DNA of 64,000 nucleotides. Source: Bacteroidota bacterium. Its GTDB lineage: Bacteria; Bacteroidota; Bacteroidia; Bacteroidales; P3. Shown piece after piece: positions 25,904 to 35,038 of this stretch (position 1 is its first letter; each line of letters begins with the position of its first letter). A program made the translations under genes and the position numbers. The notes beneath the pieces were generated by a model. That model worked only from the letters and a program-made list of their open reading frames with translations, was not told where the DNA came from and did no database searches. The stretch is from NCBI GenBank assembly GCA_023415495.1, contig JAEZKK010000018.1, forward strand, positions 181,152 through 245,151. The letters are read 5' to 3'.

Positions 25904-26905
25904 ATGAGAGGCAAGTATAGAAATAAATATAGAGAAAAGGCTAAGGGAGTAGAGGGCAATAAGAGGAGGATTTTAAATAATACTAAGGTTATTAGTATGT
26001 TGTTCTCTTTATTGCTTGCTTTTGGGATATGGGTATTTATAACCCTGACTAAGACCTATTCAGTAATATTTACTTATAAAGTAGAATTTCACGACAAATA
26101 TAATACAAGAACTGAATTCTATTTCCCTGAAAAATATATAAATATTAAAACCCAAGCAAAGGGAGTTGATATTATTATGTATAATTATTTCAAGAAAAAG
26201 AATGTAATTAAAATAGATATAAATGATATTAACCTAAGCGAATATAAATCGATAATTAGGATTAATTCCAATAATATCAAATCAATAATAGCAGACTTTC
26301 TAAAATCACCGTCCAATACCTTTACCCTTACTCCAGAAATAATAAAGCTTAGACATAATCGCTCAGTGATGAAAGAGGTAGTTGTAGTGAATAAGACTAT
26401 ATTTAAGTTTAAAAACTCCTATTACCCAATTAGAGAGCCAAAGATTTTAAATAATAAGGTTATAATAAAAGGACTACCTTCTGAGGTAAAGAAAATTGAT
26501 ACAATCTACACAGAGGATATTATCTTAGAGAATATAGATAAGAAAACAGTATTTATGGTTCCATTGCAAAGCTTGAAAGACAGTTTGGGAGTTGATTTTA
26601 ATATTTATAATGTAATGCTCGAGATAGATTGTCTACAATTTACCGAGATGACCAAAGAGATAGTAATTAATCCAAGCAATAAGGATTTTGATAGCATAGT
26701 ACTTTTCCCACCCAAGGCAAAGATTAGATATAGAATACCAGTAAGAGATTATAAAAAATTAGATTCTTTTGAAATTGGAATTGGAATTGAGGATGAGATA
26801 AGGGGAAAGGATAAATTAAAACTAATTCTCGATACTAATTTGGGGAATATTAAGGTTATAGATATGGAACCAAAAGAAGTTGAATACTTAATATATAAGA
26901 AATGA
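25904..26905 (+). CDS. YbbR/CdaR-like membrane-anchored protein
   Basis: 333 residues: a basic N-terminus (MRGKYRNKYREK), one transmembrane helix (MLFSLLLAFGIWVFI, about 33-50), and an extracytoplasmic region of repeated YbbR-type beta modules. In Firmicutes CdaR (a YbbR protein) regulates the diadenylate cyclase CdaA. In Bacteroidota the gene usually lies between yajC and coaE and its role is untested. Its stop overlaps the coaE start (ATGA). Confidence 0.85.
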   Translation: MRGKYRNKYREKAKGVEGNKRRILNNTKVISMLFSLLLAFGIWVFITLTKTYSVIFTYKVEFHDKYNTRTEFYFPEKYINIKTQAKGVDIIMYNYFKKKNVIKIDINDINLSEYKSIIRINSNNIKSIIADFLKSPSNTFTLTPEIIKLRHNRSVMKEVVVVNKTIFKFKNSYYPIREPKILNNKVIIKGLPSEVKKIDTIYTEDIILENIDKKTVFMVPLQSLKDSLGVDFNIYNVMLEIDCLQFTEMTKEIVINPSNKDFDSIVLFPPKAKIRYRIPVRDYKKLDSFEIGIGIEDEIRGKDKLKLILDTNLGNIKVIDMEPKEVEYLIYKK

Positions 26906-27483
26906 CAAAGAGTATAGGACTTACAGGAAGTATGGGAAGTGGGAAAAGCCTAATTGCAAGAGTTTTTCAAGAGCTGGGAGCAGAGGTTTTCTATGCAGAT
27001 ATTGAAGCAAAGAAATTATATGAAGATGATGATTTCTTAGAGGAGATAAGAAAAGAATTTGGAGATATAGTAGTAAGGGATAATAAACTAAATAGGGCAG
27101 AGCTTGCAAATATAGTTTTTAATAATAGGGAGAGATTAGAAAAACTAAACTCAATGGTTCATCCCAAAGTGCTTGAAAATTATAATATATGGCTAAAATC
27201 TCGAAATACTAAATATGTAATCCACGAAAGTGCAATACTATTCGAGTCGGGTTGGAATAAGAGTTTTGATAAGATAATCTGTATAGATACTCCAGAGGAT
27301 ATAATAATTGAAAGGGTAATGCTTAGAGATAATATTACCCAAGAAGAGGTAAGGCAGAGATTAAGAAACCAAATGCCAATTAAAGAGAAAAAAGAATTAT
27401 CGGATTATATAATTAAGCATGATAATAAGATAATGTTATTACCACAGATAATAGAAATACATAAGGAATTAATAAATAAATAA
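26902..27483 (+). CDS. coaE: Dephospho-CoA kinase CoaE
   Basis: 193 residues. Final step of CoA synthesis: phosphorylation of the 3'-hydroxyl of dephospho-CoA. The P-loop is GSMGSGKS at the N-terminus, then VFYADIEAKKLYE, VHPKVLENY and ESAILFESGW. It is translationally coupled to ybbR. Confidence 0.96.
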   Translation: MTKSIGLTGSMGSGKSLIARVFQELGAEVFYADIEAKKLYEDDDFLEEIRKEFGDIVVRDNKLNRAELANIVFNNRERLEKLNSMVHPKVLENYNIWLKSRNTKYVIHESAILFESGWNKSFDKIICIDTPEDIIIERVMLRDNITQEEVRQRLRNQMPIKEKKELSDYIIKHDNKIMLLPQIIEIHKELINK

Positions 27484-27502
27484 AATACGAAAAGAATAAA
27501 TT

Positions 27503-29230
27503 ATGAAGAGAATAATTTTAATGTTTATAGCATTATTTCTAACTATAAATGGATTTTCACAATTAAGCAATCAAACTAAACCAAGAAGTTTCTCATTAGA
27601 TAATATCGATTATTCCAAGATAGAAACATTTTCGGTTGAAGAACCAAACTTTGATGAAATCAATGCTCAAGACTTAGAAGCTGAAAAGGAATTTAAGCTA
27701 AGAAGATTTGGAGTAATCGTTCCAATGAATATAGATTTTTATAAGAATGCAACAAAGATAACCACAACTGAGGGTAATTTATATCTAATGAAAATAACTT
27801 CTAAAGAATCAAAAGCTCTAACACTTTACTCAAGCAATTTCTTTATTCCAGAAGGAGGAGAACTGCATTTATATAGTCCAAACAAGACAAGATATATAGG
27901 AGGATTTACAACTGAGAATAATAATGATTTAAAAACCTTTGCAACCGAGTTAATTCATGGAAACGAAATGATAATTGAGTATTTTGAACCAAATTTTAAT
28001 ACTCAAGCTCCAAGAATAGAAATAACAGAAATAGGATATGCATATAGGGATGTGAATAATTGGGAAGAAGAATTTCAAGAAACAATTAATGAGAATATTG
28101 AAAAGTCCTATGAATATGGAAGCTCAGGCTCATGTAATGTAAATGCAAACTGCCCTGAGGGGAATAATTTTAGAAACCAACAAAGAGGAATTCTAAGAAT
28201 AATGGTAAAGATTAGCTCATGGGGAATGGGATGGTGTAGTGGTTCATTAGTAAATAATACAAGTAGAGACCTAAAACCTTATGTACTTACTGCCGCACAT
28301 TGCGTTGAGGATTTAAGCAATGATTATTATTATTCTCAATTTGTATTCTATTTCAATTACGAATCTCCTAATTGTAATAATCCCCTTTCTGAAAGTTCAA
28401 TCACAACAACACGTTCCCTAACAGGAGCAAGCAAGATTGCAATTGATCCAACATTTAGCAGCAATGGATCTGACTTTTTATTATTATTACTAACCAATAA
28501 TGTACCTCAAAACTATAATGCATATTGGAATGGATGGAATATAAATAATACAAGCTCTTCAAGCGGGGTATCGATCCATCACCCTTCAGGAGATATTAAA
28601 AAGATTTCAACCTATAATACCCCTTTAGTTAGCGTTAGCTATTCTTCAGAGTCTCCAAATATTAACGGAACACATTGGAAGGTTAAATGGGCAAGCACAA
28701 CTACAAATTATGGAATAACCGAAGGAGGCTCCTCTGGTTCTTCAATCTTTAATCAAAATGGAGAAATTATTGGAACTTTAACAGGAGGTTATTCCTCTTG
28801 TACAGCACCTAATGAATATAAAATAGATTATTATGGTAAAATGTCCTACCATTGGCAAAGCAATGGCTTAACATCCTCAAATAGATTAAGCAATTGGTTG
28901 AATCCAAATAATTATAATCTTACAAATTTCCATGGAGATGATTACACAACCTATTTAAGTATTAATAGCATAAAAAATGGAAATGATATAAGAACTCAAA
29001 CCTATCCAAACCCAGCAAAAGATGTTTTAAACCTTAGTCTTGAAAATAATAACGAGGATATTCGTCTTGAGATTTATAACCAATTAGGAGTAAAACTACT
29101 TAGAGAAACAATTAAAGCAAATCAAAACCAAAAGAGCATAAATATAGAAAAATTGGAATCAGGAGTTTATTTTCTAAGATACTTAACCAATTCCTCATCT
29201 TGGAGCGATAAGATAATAATCGAAAAATAG
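27503..29230 (+). CDS. T9SS-secreted trypsin-like serine protease
   Basis: 575 residues with a signal peptide (cleavage near GFSQ), a propeptide of roughly 200 residues, and a chymotrypsin-fold domain. The catalytic triad is visible as H266 (LTAAHC), D324 (SDFLLLLL) and S411 (EGGSSGSS). It resembles lysyl-endopeptidase-type proteases. A type A T9SS domain closes the protein (TYPNPAKDVLNLSL, then LESGVYFLRYL). It is secreted or surface-bound and probably feeds peptide uptake; substrate preference cannot be read here. Confidence 0.92.
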   Translation: MKRIILMFIALFLTINGFSQLSNQTKPRSFSLDNIDYSKIETFSVEEPNFDEINAQDLEAEKEFKLRRFGVIVPMNIDFYKNATKITTTEGNLYLMKITSKESKALTLYSSNFFIPEGGELHLYSPNKTRYIGGFTTENNNDLKTFATELIHGNEMIIEYFEPNFNTQAPRIEITEIGYAYRDVNNWEEEFQETINENIEKSYEYGSSGSCNVNANCPEGNNFRNQQRGILRIMVKISSWGMGWCSGSLVNNTSRDLKPYVLTAAHCVEDLSNDYYYSQFVFYFNYESPNCNNPLSESSITTTRSLTGASKIAIDPTFSSNGSDFLLLLLTNNVPQNYNAYWNGWNINNTSSSSGVSIHHPSGDIKKISTYNTPLVSVSYSSESPNINGTHWKVKWASTTTNYGITEGGSSGSSIFNQNGEIIGTLTGGYSSCTAPNEYKIDYYGKMSYHWQSNGLTSSNRLSNWLNPNNYNLTNFHGDDYTTYLSINSIKNGNDIRTQTYPNPAKDVLNLSLENNNEDIRLEIYNQLGVKLLRETIKANQNQKSINIEKLESGVYFLRYLTNSSSWSDKIIIEK

Positions 29231-29237
29231 TTATGTA

Positions 29238-31400
29238 ATGATACTTGAAACCAACCCCCAATTAGAATTAGCAAAACAATATATCGAAGAAACCTCTACC
29301 AATATATTCCTTACAGGTAAGGCAGGTACAGGGAAGACAACTTTTCTGAAAAATCTTAGAAAGACATGTTTTAAGAGAAATGTTGTAGTAGCACCAACAG
29401 GGGTTGCGGCAATAAATGCAAACGGAGTAACAATACACTCTTTTTTTCAAGTATCTTTTGGGCCCTTTCTTCCAAACTTACAATCAAAAGATACCTCCTT
29501 TAAAAAGTTCTCCAAAGAGAAGATTAGGATAATTAGAGGGCTTGACCTTTTGATTATAGATGAGATAAGTATGGTAAGGGCAGACTTATTAGATGCAATA
29601 GATGATGTATTAAGAAGATTCAGACCAGGAGCAAGAAATATTCCTTTTGGAGGAGTTCAATTGCTTATGATTGGCGATTTGCAACAATTGCCGCCCGTTT
29701 GCAAAGATGAAGAGTGGGAGTTGATTTCCCAATACTATTCAACCCCATATTTCTTTTCATCCCTTGCATTAAATAAATCTCAATTCCTAACCATCAACCT
29801 TAAGAAGGTATTTCGTCAAAGAGATGAAAGCTTTATTAAGATTCTAAATAATATCCGCAATAATACAATAGACACCCCAACCTACCAAGAGCTAAACAAA
29901 CGATATATCCCAAATTTCAATCCAAAGGACGATGAGGGCTATATAACACTTTGCACCCATAATTTTCAGGCAAGAGATATTAATAACCTAAAGCTAAACT
30001 CAATTAAAGAGGAATCCTTCTTTTATAAAGCAAAAGTAGGGGGAGATTTTCCAGAGGGTGCTTATCCAAACGATGAAAAATTAGAACTTAAATTAGGCTC
30101 TCAGATAATGTTTGTAAAGAACGATTACAGCTCCGAGTTTTCTAAGCGAAGATACTATAATGGTAAGATAGGCAAAATTATAAGTTTGGATGATGAAAAG
30201 ATAATTGTTCGTTGCATAGGAGAGGATAATGATATAGAAGTGCCAAGATATGAGTGGCATAATTATAAATACGAGATAAATAAGGAAACAAAAGAAATAG
30301 AGGAGAAGGTAATAGGAACCTTTGAACAATACCCAATCAAGCTTGCATGGGCAATAACCATACATAAAAGCCAGGGACTAACCTTCGATAAGGTAATAAT
30401 CAACTCCAATCGAGCCTTTGCCTCTGGTCAGGTCTATGTAGCAATGTCAAGATGCAAAACCCTCGAGGGGATAGTAATAACCTCAGAATTTAACCCCAAT
30501 TCAGTACGCTTAGATAATACCCTTGTAGGATTCGATTTACAACAAGAGAATAATGCCCCAACTGAAGACTCATTACAAAGAGATAGAAGAAAATACCTTG
30601 AGTCAAGCGTTTTAGATCTAATATCCTTTTTAGAAATAAAATACAGCTTAGACGAACTATCAAAGCTCAATAATACCGAAATCTATAAAATATATACCAA
30701 AACAAGCAACGAGTTAACAGTATTAATAAAAACCTTCGAAAAAGAAGTAATAGAAGTATCCTACAAGTTCCAAGCCCAATTAAATACAATATTCCAAGCT
30801 CAAGACGATAAACTACTAAATACACGATTGGTAAAAGCTGGAGAGTATTTTAAAGAGAAGTTGGCTATTCCCAAAAGGATTTTTAATATCGCTAATAAAT
30901 TAGAATTTGACAATAAAGAAATACGTTCAAAGCAAAATACTATACTTCAAAAGTTATTTTTAGATATTGAGATAAAATCAAGACTATTAGATTTAAGTCT
31001 AAAAGAATTTTCCCATATAGAATATATAAAAACAAAGAACCAATTACTATCCACCGATGAAAAAGAATTTCTAAAAGATAAAGGAATAAAACAAGAAGAA
31101 GAAAAGAAAACAATAGAAGATACAGAAGTATTGGATGTAAAGGATCAAGAATTGTTTGAAGTGTTAAGAGATTGGAAATATGCTAAAAGTAGGGAGTTAG
31201 ATATAAATGCATCAAATATAATAACTCATAAATCAATAATCCAAATAGCAAATTTAAAACCAATAAATGAAATCGAACTACTCCAAATAAAAGGAATGGG
31301 TAAAGTAAGAATGAAAGAATATGGAAATGAAATCTTAGAAATAGTCCAAGAATACACAAGCACAAAAGAAGAGAAAGGAGAAGAAAATGAAAAAGAATAA
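29238..31400 (+). CDS. Pif1/RecD-type DNA helicase with C-terminal HRDC-like domain
   Basis: 720 residues of SF1B helicase. Walker A GKAGTGKT (K33), PTGVAAINANGVTIHSFF, Walker B IIDEISMV, GDLQQLPPV, and the C-terminal motif AITIHKSQGLTF with YVAMSRC. The last ~75 residues (LRDWKYAKSRELDINASNII, ending near IKGMGKVRMKEYG) look like an HRDC domain, as in many Bacteroidota Pif1 relatives. A role in unwinding G-quadruplexes or stalled forks is inferred from the family. Confidence 0.93.
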   Translation: MILETNPQLELAKQYIEETSTNIFLTGKAGTGKTTFLKNLRKTCFKRNVVVAPTGVAAINANGVTIHSFFQVSFGPFLPNLQSKDTSFKKFSKEKIRIIRGLDLLIIDEISMVRADLLDAIDDVLRRFRPGARNIPFGGVQLLMIGDLQQLPPVCKDEEWELISQYYSTPYFFSSLALNKSQFLTINLKKVFRQRDESFIKILNNIRNNTIDTPTYQELNKRYIPNFNPKDDEGYITLCTHNFQARDINNLKLNSIKEESFFYKAKVGGDFPEGAYPNDEKLELKLGSQIMFVKNDYSSEFSKRRYYNGKIGKIISLDDEKIIVRCIGEDNDIEVPRYEWHNYKYEINKETKEIEEKVIGTFEQYPIKLAWAITIHKSQGLTFDKVIINSNRAFASGQVYVAMSRCKTLEGIVITSEFNPNSVRLDNTLVGFDLQQENNAPTEDSLQRDRRKYLESSVLDLISFLEIKYSLDELSKLNNTEIYKIYTKTSNELTVLIKTFEKEVIEVSYKFQAQLNTIFQAQDDKLLNTRLVKAGEYFKEKLAIPKRIFNIANKLEFDNKEIRSKQNTILQKLFLDIEIKSRLLDLSLKEFSHIEYIKTKNQLLSTDEKEFLKDKGIKQEEEKKTIEDTEVLDVKDQELFEVLRDWKYAKSRELDINASNIITHKSIIQIANLKPINEIELLQIKGMGKVRMKEYGNEILEIVQEYTSTKEEKGEENEKE

Positions 31401-31590
31401 CCCAATAAGATACAAATCAATAATCCTAATATTATTAATCTCAATAATAATATCCTCCTCTTGTTCCACAACCAATAAACGCCCAAGCCAAAGAAAAAAG
31501 AAAAAATGCATCTCCTGCCCAACCTTTTCGTATAATCCACCATCTCCAAAAACATACTGTCTGAACTTTGATTCAACTTTGACTGTCTGA
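31387..31590 (+). CDS. Small lipoprotein, hypothetical
   Basis: 67 residues: lipoprotein signal with lipobox SSSC (cysteine about 26), then a lysine-rich stretch and CISCPTFSYNPPSP. Small Bacteroidota lipoproteins with a CxxCP motif of this type are common but uncharacterised. It overlaps the helicase end by 14 nt, implying coupling. The last ~10 codons run into the repeat starting at about 31560, so the original C-terminus may have been altered. Confidence 0.55.
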   Translation: MKKNNPIRYKSIILILLISIIISSSCSTTNKRPSQRKKKKCISCPTFSYNPPSPKTYCLNFDSTLTV

Positions 31591-31735
31591 ACTTTGATTA
31601 AACTGATTAAATGATTAACATGAAAATTATCTGAACCTTGATTAAACAGATTCAATGAATACATGAGGGTATACCCAGAAAATCAAAGTAAATCAATAAA
31701 TCAGACGAATCACAGTTCAAGACAGTTAGACAATT
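31560..31735. repeat. Long dispersed repeat, copy 1 (imperfect hairpin)
   Basis: The left arm carries CTGAACTTTGATTAAACTGA and CTGAACCTTGATTAAACAGA modules followed by CATGAGGGTATAC. The right arm (AATCAAAGTAAATCAATAAA, then CAGACGAATCACAGTTCAAGACA) is an approximate reverse complement of the left. The same structure recurs at 31930 and 32495. From 31736 to 31930 the DNA is AT-rich with a promoter-like TATATTTG at 31843 and no clear gene. Confidence 0.8.
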
Positions 31736-31929
31736 TAAAAATACCCACCCCTTTAAGCCCAAGAAAATCAATACATAAACAACCAATCCAAAATAAATAA
31801 AAAAATAATATAAAAAAACATACCTAATATAAATAAATGTACTATATTTGCTAATCCAAAAATCAATCAAACACTCCAGCAGGTACAGCATAAAATATGT
31901 AACTGACGGGGGCTTTGCCGTTAGAAAAG

Positions 31930-32098
31930 GTCTGAACCTTGATTAAACAGATTCAATGAATAACATGAAAATTGTCTGAACTTTGATTAAACAGATTCAA
32001 TGAATAACATGAGGGTATACTCAGAAAATCAAAGTAAATCAATAAATCAGACGAATCACAGTTCAAGACAGAAAATCACAGATCAAGACAAAAAAATA
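31930..32098. repeat. Long dispersed repeat, copy 2, upstream of the GxxExxY gene
   Basis: Same modules as copy 1: CTGAACCTTGATTAAACAGA, CTGAACTTTGATTAAACAGA, ATGAATAACATGAGGGTATAC, AATCAAAGTAAATCAATAAA and two TCACAG(T/A)TCAAGACA ends. Confidence 0.82.
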
Positions 32099-32106
32099 GA
32101 TATCCC

Positions 32107-32499
32107 ATGATAATAAAGGATTATCCCGAAAGTGAATTAACAGGGAAGATAATTGGTTGTGCATTAGAAGTTCATAAACTTTTAGGTAATGGATTTCAAG
32201 AAGTGATTTATCAAAGAGCTTTAGCAATAGAAATGAGCAATCAAGGTTTGGAATATAACCGAGAGTACGAAATGGATATTTATTATAAAGATATTGCAAT
32301 TGGTAAAAGAAGAGTAGATTTCTTTGTAGGTGGAAGGATAATGGTAGAATTAAAAGCTATTATTAATTTAGAAGATGTACATTTAGCTCAAGCCATAAAT
32401 TATTTAGAAGCATATAATATCCAAATAGGATTACTAATAAATTTCGGAAGTCAAAGCCTACAATTAAAAAGAGTGATGAATAAAAAATACAAGGTCTGA
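32107..32499 (+). CDS. GxxExxY protein (PD-(D/E)XK-like)
   Basis: 130 residues. The defining motif reads GFQEVIY, within HKLLGNGFQEVIYQRALAIE. A nuclease-like core follows (KRRVDFFV, then MVELKA, giving D and ExK). The family is widespread in Bacteroidota and environmental genomes, resembles PD-(D/E)XK nucleases, and has no established function. The gene is bracketed by two copies of the long repeat, which suggests it moves or spreads as a repeat-flanked cassette. Confidence 0.92.
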   Translation: MIIKDYPESELTGKIIGCALEVHKLLGNGFQEVIYQRALAIEMSNQGLEYNREYEMDIYYKDIAIGKRRVDFFVGGRIMVELKAIINLEDVHLAQAINYLEAYNIQIGLLINFGSQSLQLKRVMNKKYKV

Positions 32500-32690
32500 A
32501 CCTTGATTAAACTGATTGTCTGAGCTTTGATTAAACTGATTCAATGAATAACATGAAAATTATCTGAACCTTGATTAAGCTGATTAAATGATTAATATGA
32601 GGGTATACCCAGAAAATCAAAGTAAATCAGTAAATCAGACGAATCACAGTTCAAGACAAAAAATCACAGTTCAAAACAGTAGAAAAATAT
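32495..32690. repeat. Long dispersed repeat, copy 3, downstream of the GxxExxY gene
   Basis: Begins inside the GxxExxY stop region (GTCTGAACCTTGATTAAACT), repeats the module at 32517 and 32563, then has ATGAGGGTATACCC and the same right arm ending in CACAGTTCAAGACA and CACAGTTCAAAACA. It ends at the start of the polysaccharide locus. Confidence 0.82.
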
Positions 32691-32698
32691 AACATAAA

Positions 32699-33967
32699 AT
32701 GAAAGATATAAAAATAGCAGTAATCGGGCTAGGCTATGTTGGCCTACCATTAGCAAGGTTGTTTTCAACCAAATTTCCAACCATAGGATACGATATAAAT
32801 AAAGCAAGAGTAAACCGCCTAATGCAAGGCAAGGACGACACCCTTGAGGTGGAAGACGCCCTATTGCAAGAAGCAATAGAAAAGCATAACTTTATCTGCA
32901 CAACCGACCTTGATGCAATAAAAGAATGTAACTTCTTTGTTGTTACAGTACCAACCCCAGTAGATAGACATAATAATCCAGACCTCACACCCCTTTACAA
33001 AGCATCCGAAACAGTAGGGAAAGTAATCAAAAAAGGAGATATAGTAGTATATGAATCTACCGTTTATCCAGGAGTAACAGAAGAAGAATGTTTGCCAGTA
33101 GTAGAAAAAATCTCAGGATTGAAATACAATAAAGACTTCTTCGCAGGCTACTCACCAGAAAGAATAAACCCAGGCGACAAAGAACACACAGTAGAAAAAA
33201 TACGGAAGGTAACCTCAGGCTCAACACCAGAAATAGCAAAGATAGTAGACGATGTATATAATTCAGTACTAATAAACGGAACACATCTAGCATCATCAAT
33301 CCGAGTAGCAGAAGCATCGAAGATAATCGAAAACTCACAAAGAGACGTAAACATAGCCTTTATGAACGAGTTAGCAAAGATATTCAACGCAATGGGTATC
33401 GACACTAACGACGCAATAGAAGCAGCAGCCTCCAAATGGAACTTCATTAAACTAAAACCAGGCTTAGTAGGAGGACACTGCATATCAGTAGATCCATACT
33501 ACCTAATTCAAAAAGCACAAGTCTATGGAGTATTGCCAAGATTAATGACCGATGCAAGACGCCTCAACGACAATATGGGAGAATACGTAGCCAACCGAGT
33601 AATCAAACTAATGAACCATAAAGGAGTAATGGTAAAAGACGCCAAAGTACTAATCTTAGGCATAACCTTCAAAGAAAACTGCCCCGACATACGCAACACA
33701 AAAGTAGTAGATATAGTACATACCCTCGAACCCTACACTAAAAACATAACCATCTACGACCCATGGGCAAACCCAGAAGAAGTAAAACACGAATACAAAG
33801 TAGAAATAACCACAACCCTACCAAACAACAAATTCGACAGTATTATCCTTGCAGTAGCACATAACCAATTCTTAGAATTAGACCTAACAACACTAAGAAA
33901 AGAAAATAGTGTATTATACGATGTTAAAAATATTTTACCAAAAGAAATGGTTGACGGAAGACTATAA
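32699..33967 (+). CDS. Nucleotide-sugar dehydrogenase (TviB/WbpO-like UDP-HexNAc 6-dehydrogenase)
   Basis: 422 residues. NAD-dependent four-electron oxidation of C6 of a UDP-N-acetylhexosamine to a uronic acid. Rossmann motif GLGYVGLPLA; DDTLEVED; VPTPVD; GYSPERINPGDKEH; the catalytic cysteine in GLVGGHCISVDPYYL; and the C-terminal ITFKENCPDIRNTK domain. The DxTLEV and ERINPGDK segments favour the TviB/WbpA/WbpO branch over UDP-glucose dehydrogenase. Codons strongly prefer A and C in third positions, unlike the AT-rich genes that follow, so it may have a separate history. First gene of the polysaccharide locus. Confidence 0.9.
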   Translation: MKDIKIAVIGLGYVGLPLARLFSTKFPTIGYDINKARVNRLMQGKDDTLEVEDALLQEAIEKHNFICTTDLDAIKECNFFVVTVPTPVDRHNNPDLTPLYKASETVGKVIKKGDIVVYESTVYPGVTEEECLPVVEKISGLKYNKDFFAGYSPERINPGDKEHTVEKIRKVTSGSTPEIAKIVDDVYNSVLINGTHLASSIRVAEASKIIENSQRDVNIAFMNELAKIFNAMGIDTNDAIEAAASKWNFIKLKPGLVGGHCISVDPYYLIQKAQVYGVLPRLMTDARRLNDNMGEYVANRVIKLMNHKGVMVKDAKVLILGITFKENCPDIRNTKVVDIVHTLEPYTKNITIYDPWANPEEVKHEYKVEITTTLPNNKFDSIILAVAHNQFLELDLTTLRKENSVLYDVKNILPKEMVDGRL

Positions 33968-34019
33968 AAAAATAAGAATGAATTGTGTAATACAATTTCA
34001 ATCATAAAACATATATATT

Positions 34020-35033
34020 ATGTTCAAAAATAAAACACTTTTAATAACAGGAGGTACTGGTTCATTCGGAAGTACAGTACTTAATAAATTTATTGATTCT
34101 GATCTTGATGAGATTAGAATATTTTCAAGAGATGAAAAGAAACAAGAAGATTTAAGAATCCAATATAAAAGTTCAAAATTAAACTTTATTATTGGTGATG
34201 TTAGAGACTTTGAAAGTATTAATGCTGCAATGCGAGGTGTAAATTATGTTTTTCAAGCTGCTGCATTAAAACAAGTTCCTTCTTGTGAATTTTATCCAAT
34301 GCAAGCAGTCAAAACCAATATTTTAGGTTCTGAAAATGTATTAGAAGCAGCCGCAAGACAAAAAGTTGAAAGAGTAGTGGTTTTGAGTACAGATAAGGCT
34401 GTTTACCCAATTAATACAATGGGTATGACTAAAGCATTAATGGAAAAACTTGCAATTTCCAAAGCAAGAGATCCAAGAGTTTTAGATAATAATGGCGTTA
34501 TTACAGCTACTAGATATGGAAATGTAATGTGTTCAAGAGGTTCAATAATCCCATTATTTATTAAACAAATAAAAGAAGGAAGTCCATTAACAATTACAGA
34601 TCCAAATATGACTAGATTTATGATGTCATTGGATGAATCTGTTCGATTGGTTTTATTTGCTTTTGAAAATGCAACTCCAGGTGATATATTTGTACAGAAA
34701 GCTCCAGCTGCAACAATACATACTTTAGCATTAGCTGTAAAGGAATTATTTAATGCATCAAATGAAATACAAATTATTGGTCCTCGTCACGGTGAAAAAA
34801 TGTATGAAACCTTATGCAGTAAAGAAGAAATGTCTAAGGCTACTGATATGGGAGATTTTTATAGAGTACCAGCAGATTTAAGAGATTTGAATTATACAAA
34901 ATACGTACAAGCTGACGGTCCAAAACTAATTGATTGCGAATATAACTCTGATAATGCTGAAAGATTAAATGTAGAACAAATGAAAAAGTTATTATTAACA
35001 CTTGATTATGTTCGAAATGAATTAAAAAACTAA
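34020..35033 (+). CDS. UDP-GlcNAc 4,6-dehydratase, CapE/WbjB type
   Basis: 337 residues, short-chain dehydrogenase fold with NAD motif GGTGSFG. The active site reads LSTDKAVYPINTMGMTK: the usual YxxxK is replaced by M134-xxx-K138, as known for the CapE/WbjB/FnlA branch. These enzymes make the 4-keto-6-deoxy-L-arabino intermediate from UDP-GlcNAc. In FucNAc pathways a reductase and an epimerase follow; here two DegT-family genes and a GNAT follow instead, suggesting a 4-amino-4,6-dideoxy sugar. Confidence 0.88.
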   Translation: MFKNKTLLITGGTGSFGSTVLNKFIDSDLDEIRIFSRDEKKQEDLRIQYKSSKLNFIIGDVRDFESINAAMRGVNYVFQAAALKQVPSCEFYPMQAVKTNILGSENVLEAAARQKVERVVVLSTDKAVYPINTMGMTKALMEKLAISKARDPRVLDNNGVITATRYGNVMCSRGSIIPLFIKQIKEGSPLTITDPNMTRFMMSLDESVRLVLFAFENATPGDIFVQKAPAATIHTLALAVKELFNASNEIQIIGPRHGEKMYETLCSKEEMSKATDMGDFYRVPADLRDLNYTKYVQADGPKLIDCEYNSDNAERLNVEQMKKLLLTLDYVRNELKN

Positions 35034-35038
35034 ATGAT

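Noticed and set aside
31183..32299. Several minus-strand frames of 60-116 codons
   Set aside because: They run antisense to the helicase, the repeats and the GxxExxY gene, are hydrophobic low-complexity translations of AT-rich DNA, and lack promoters.
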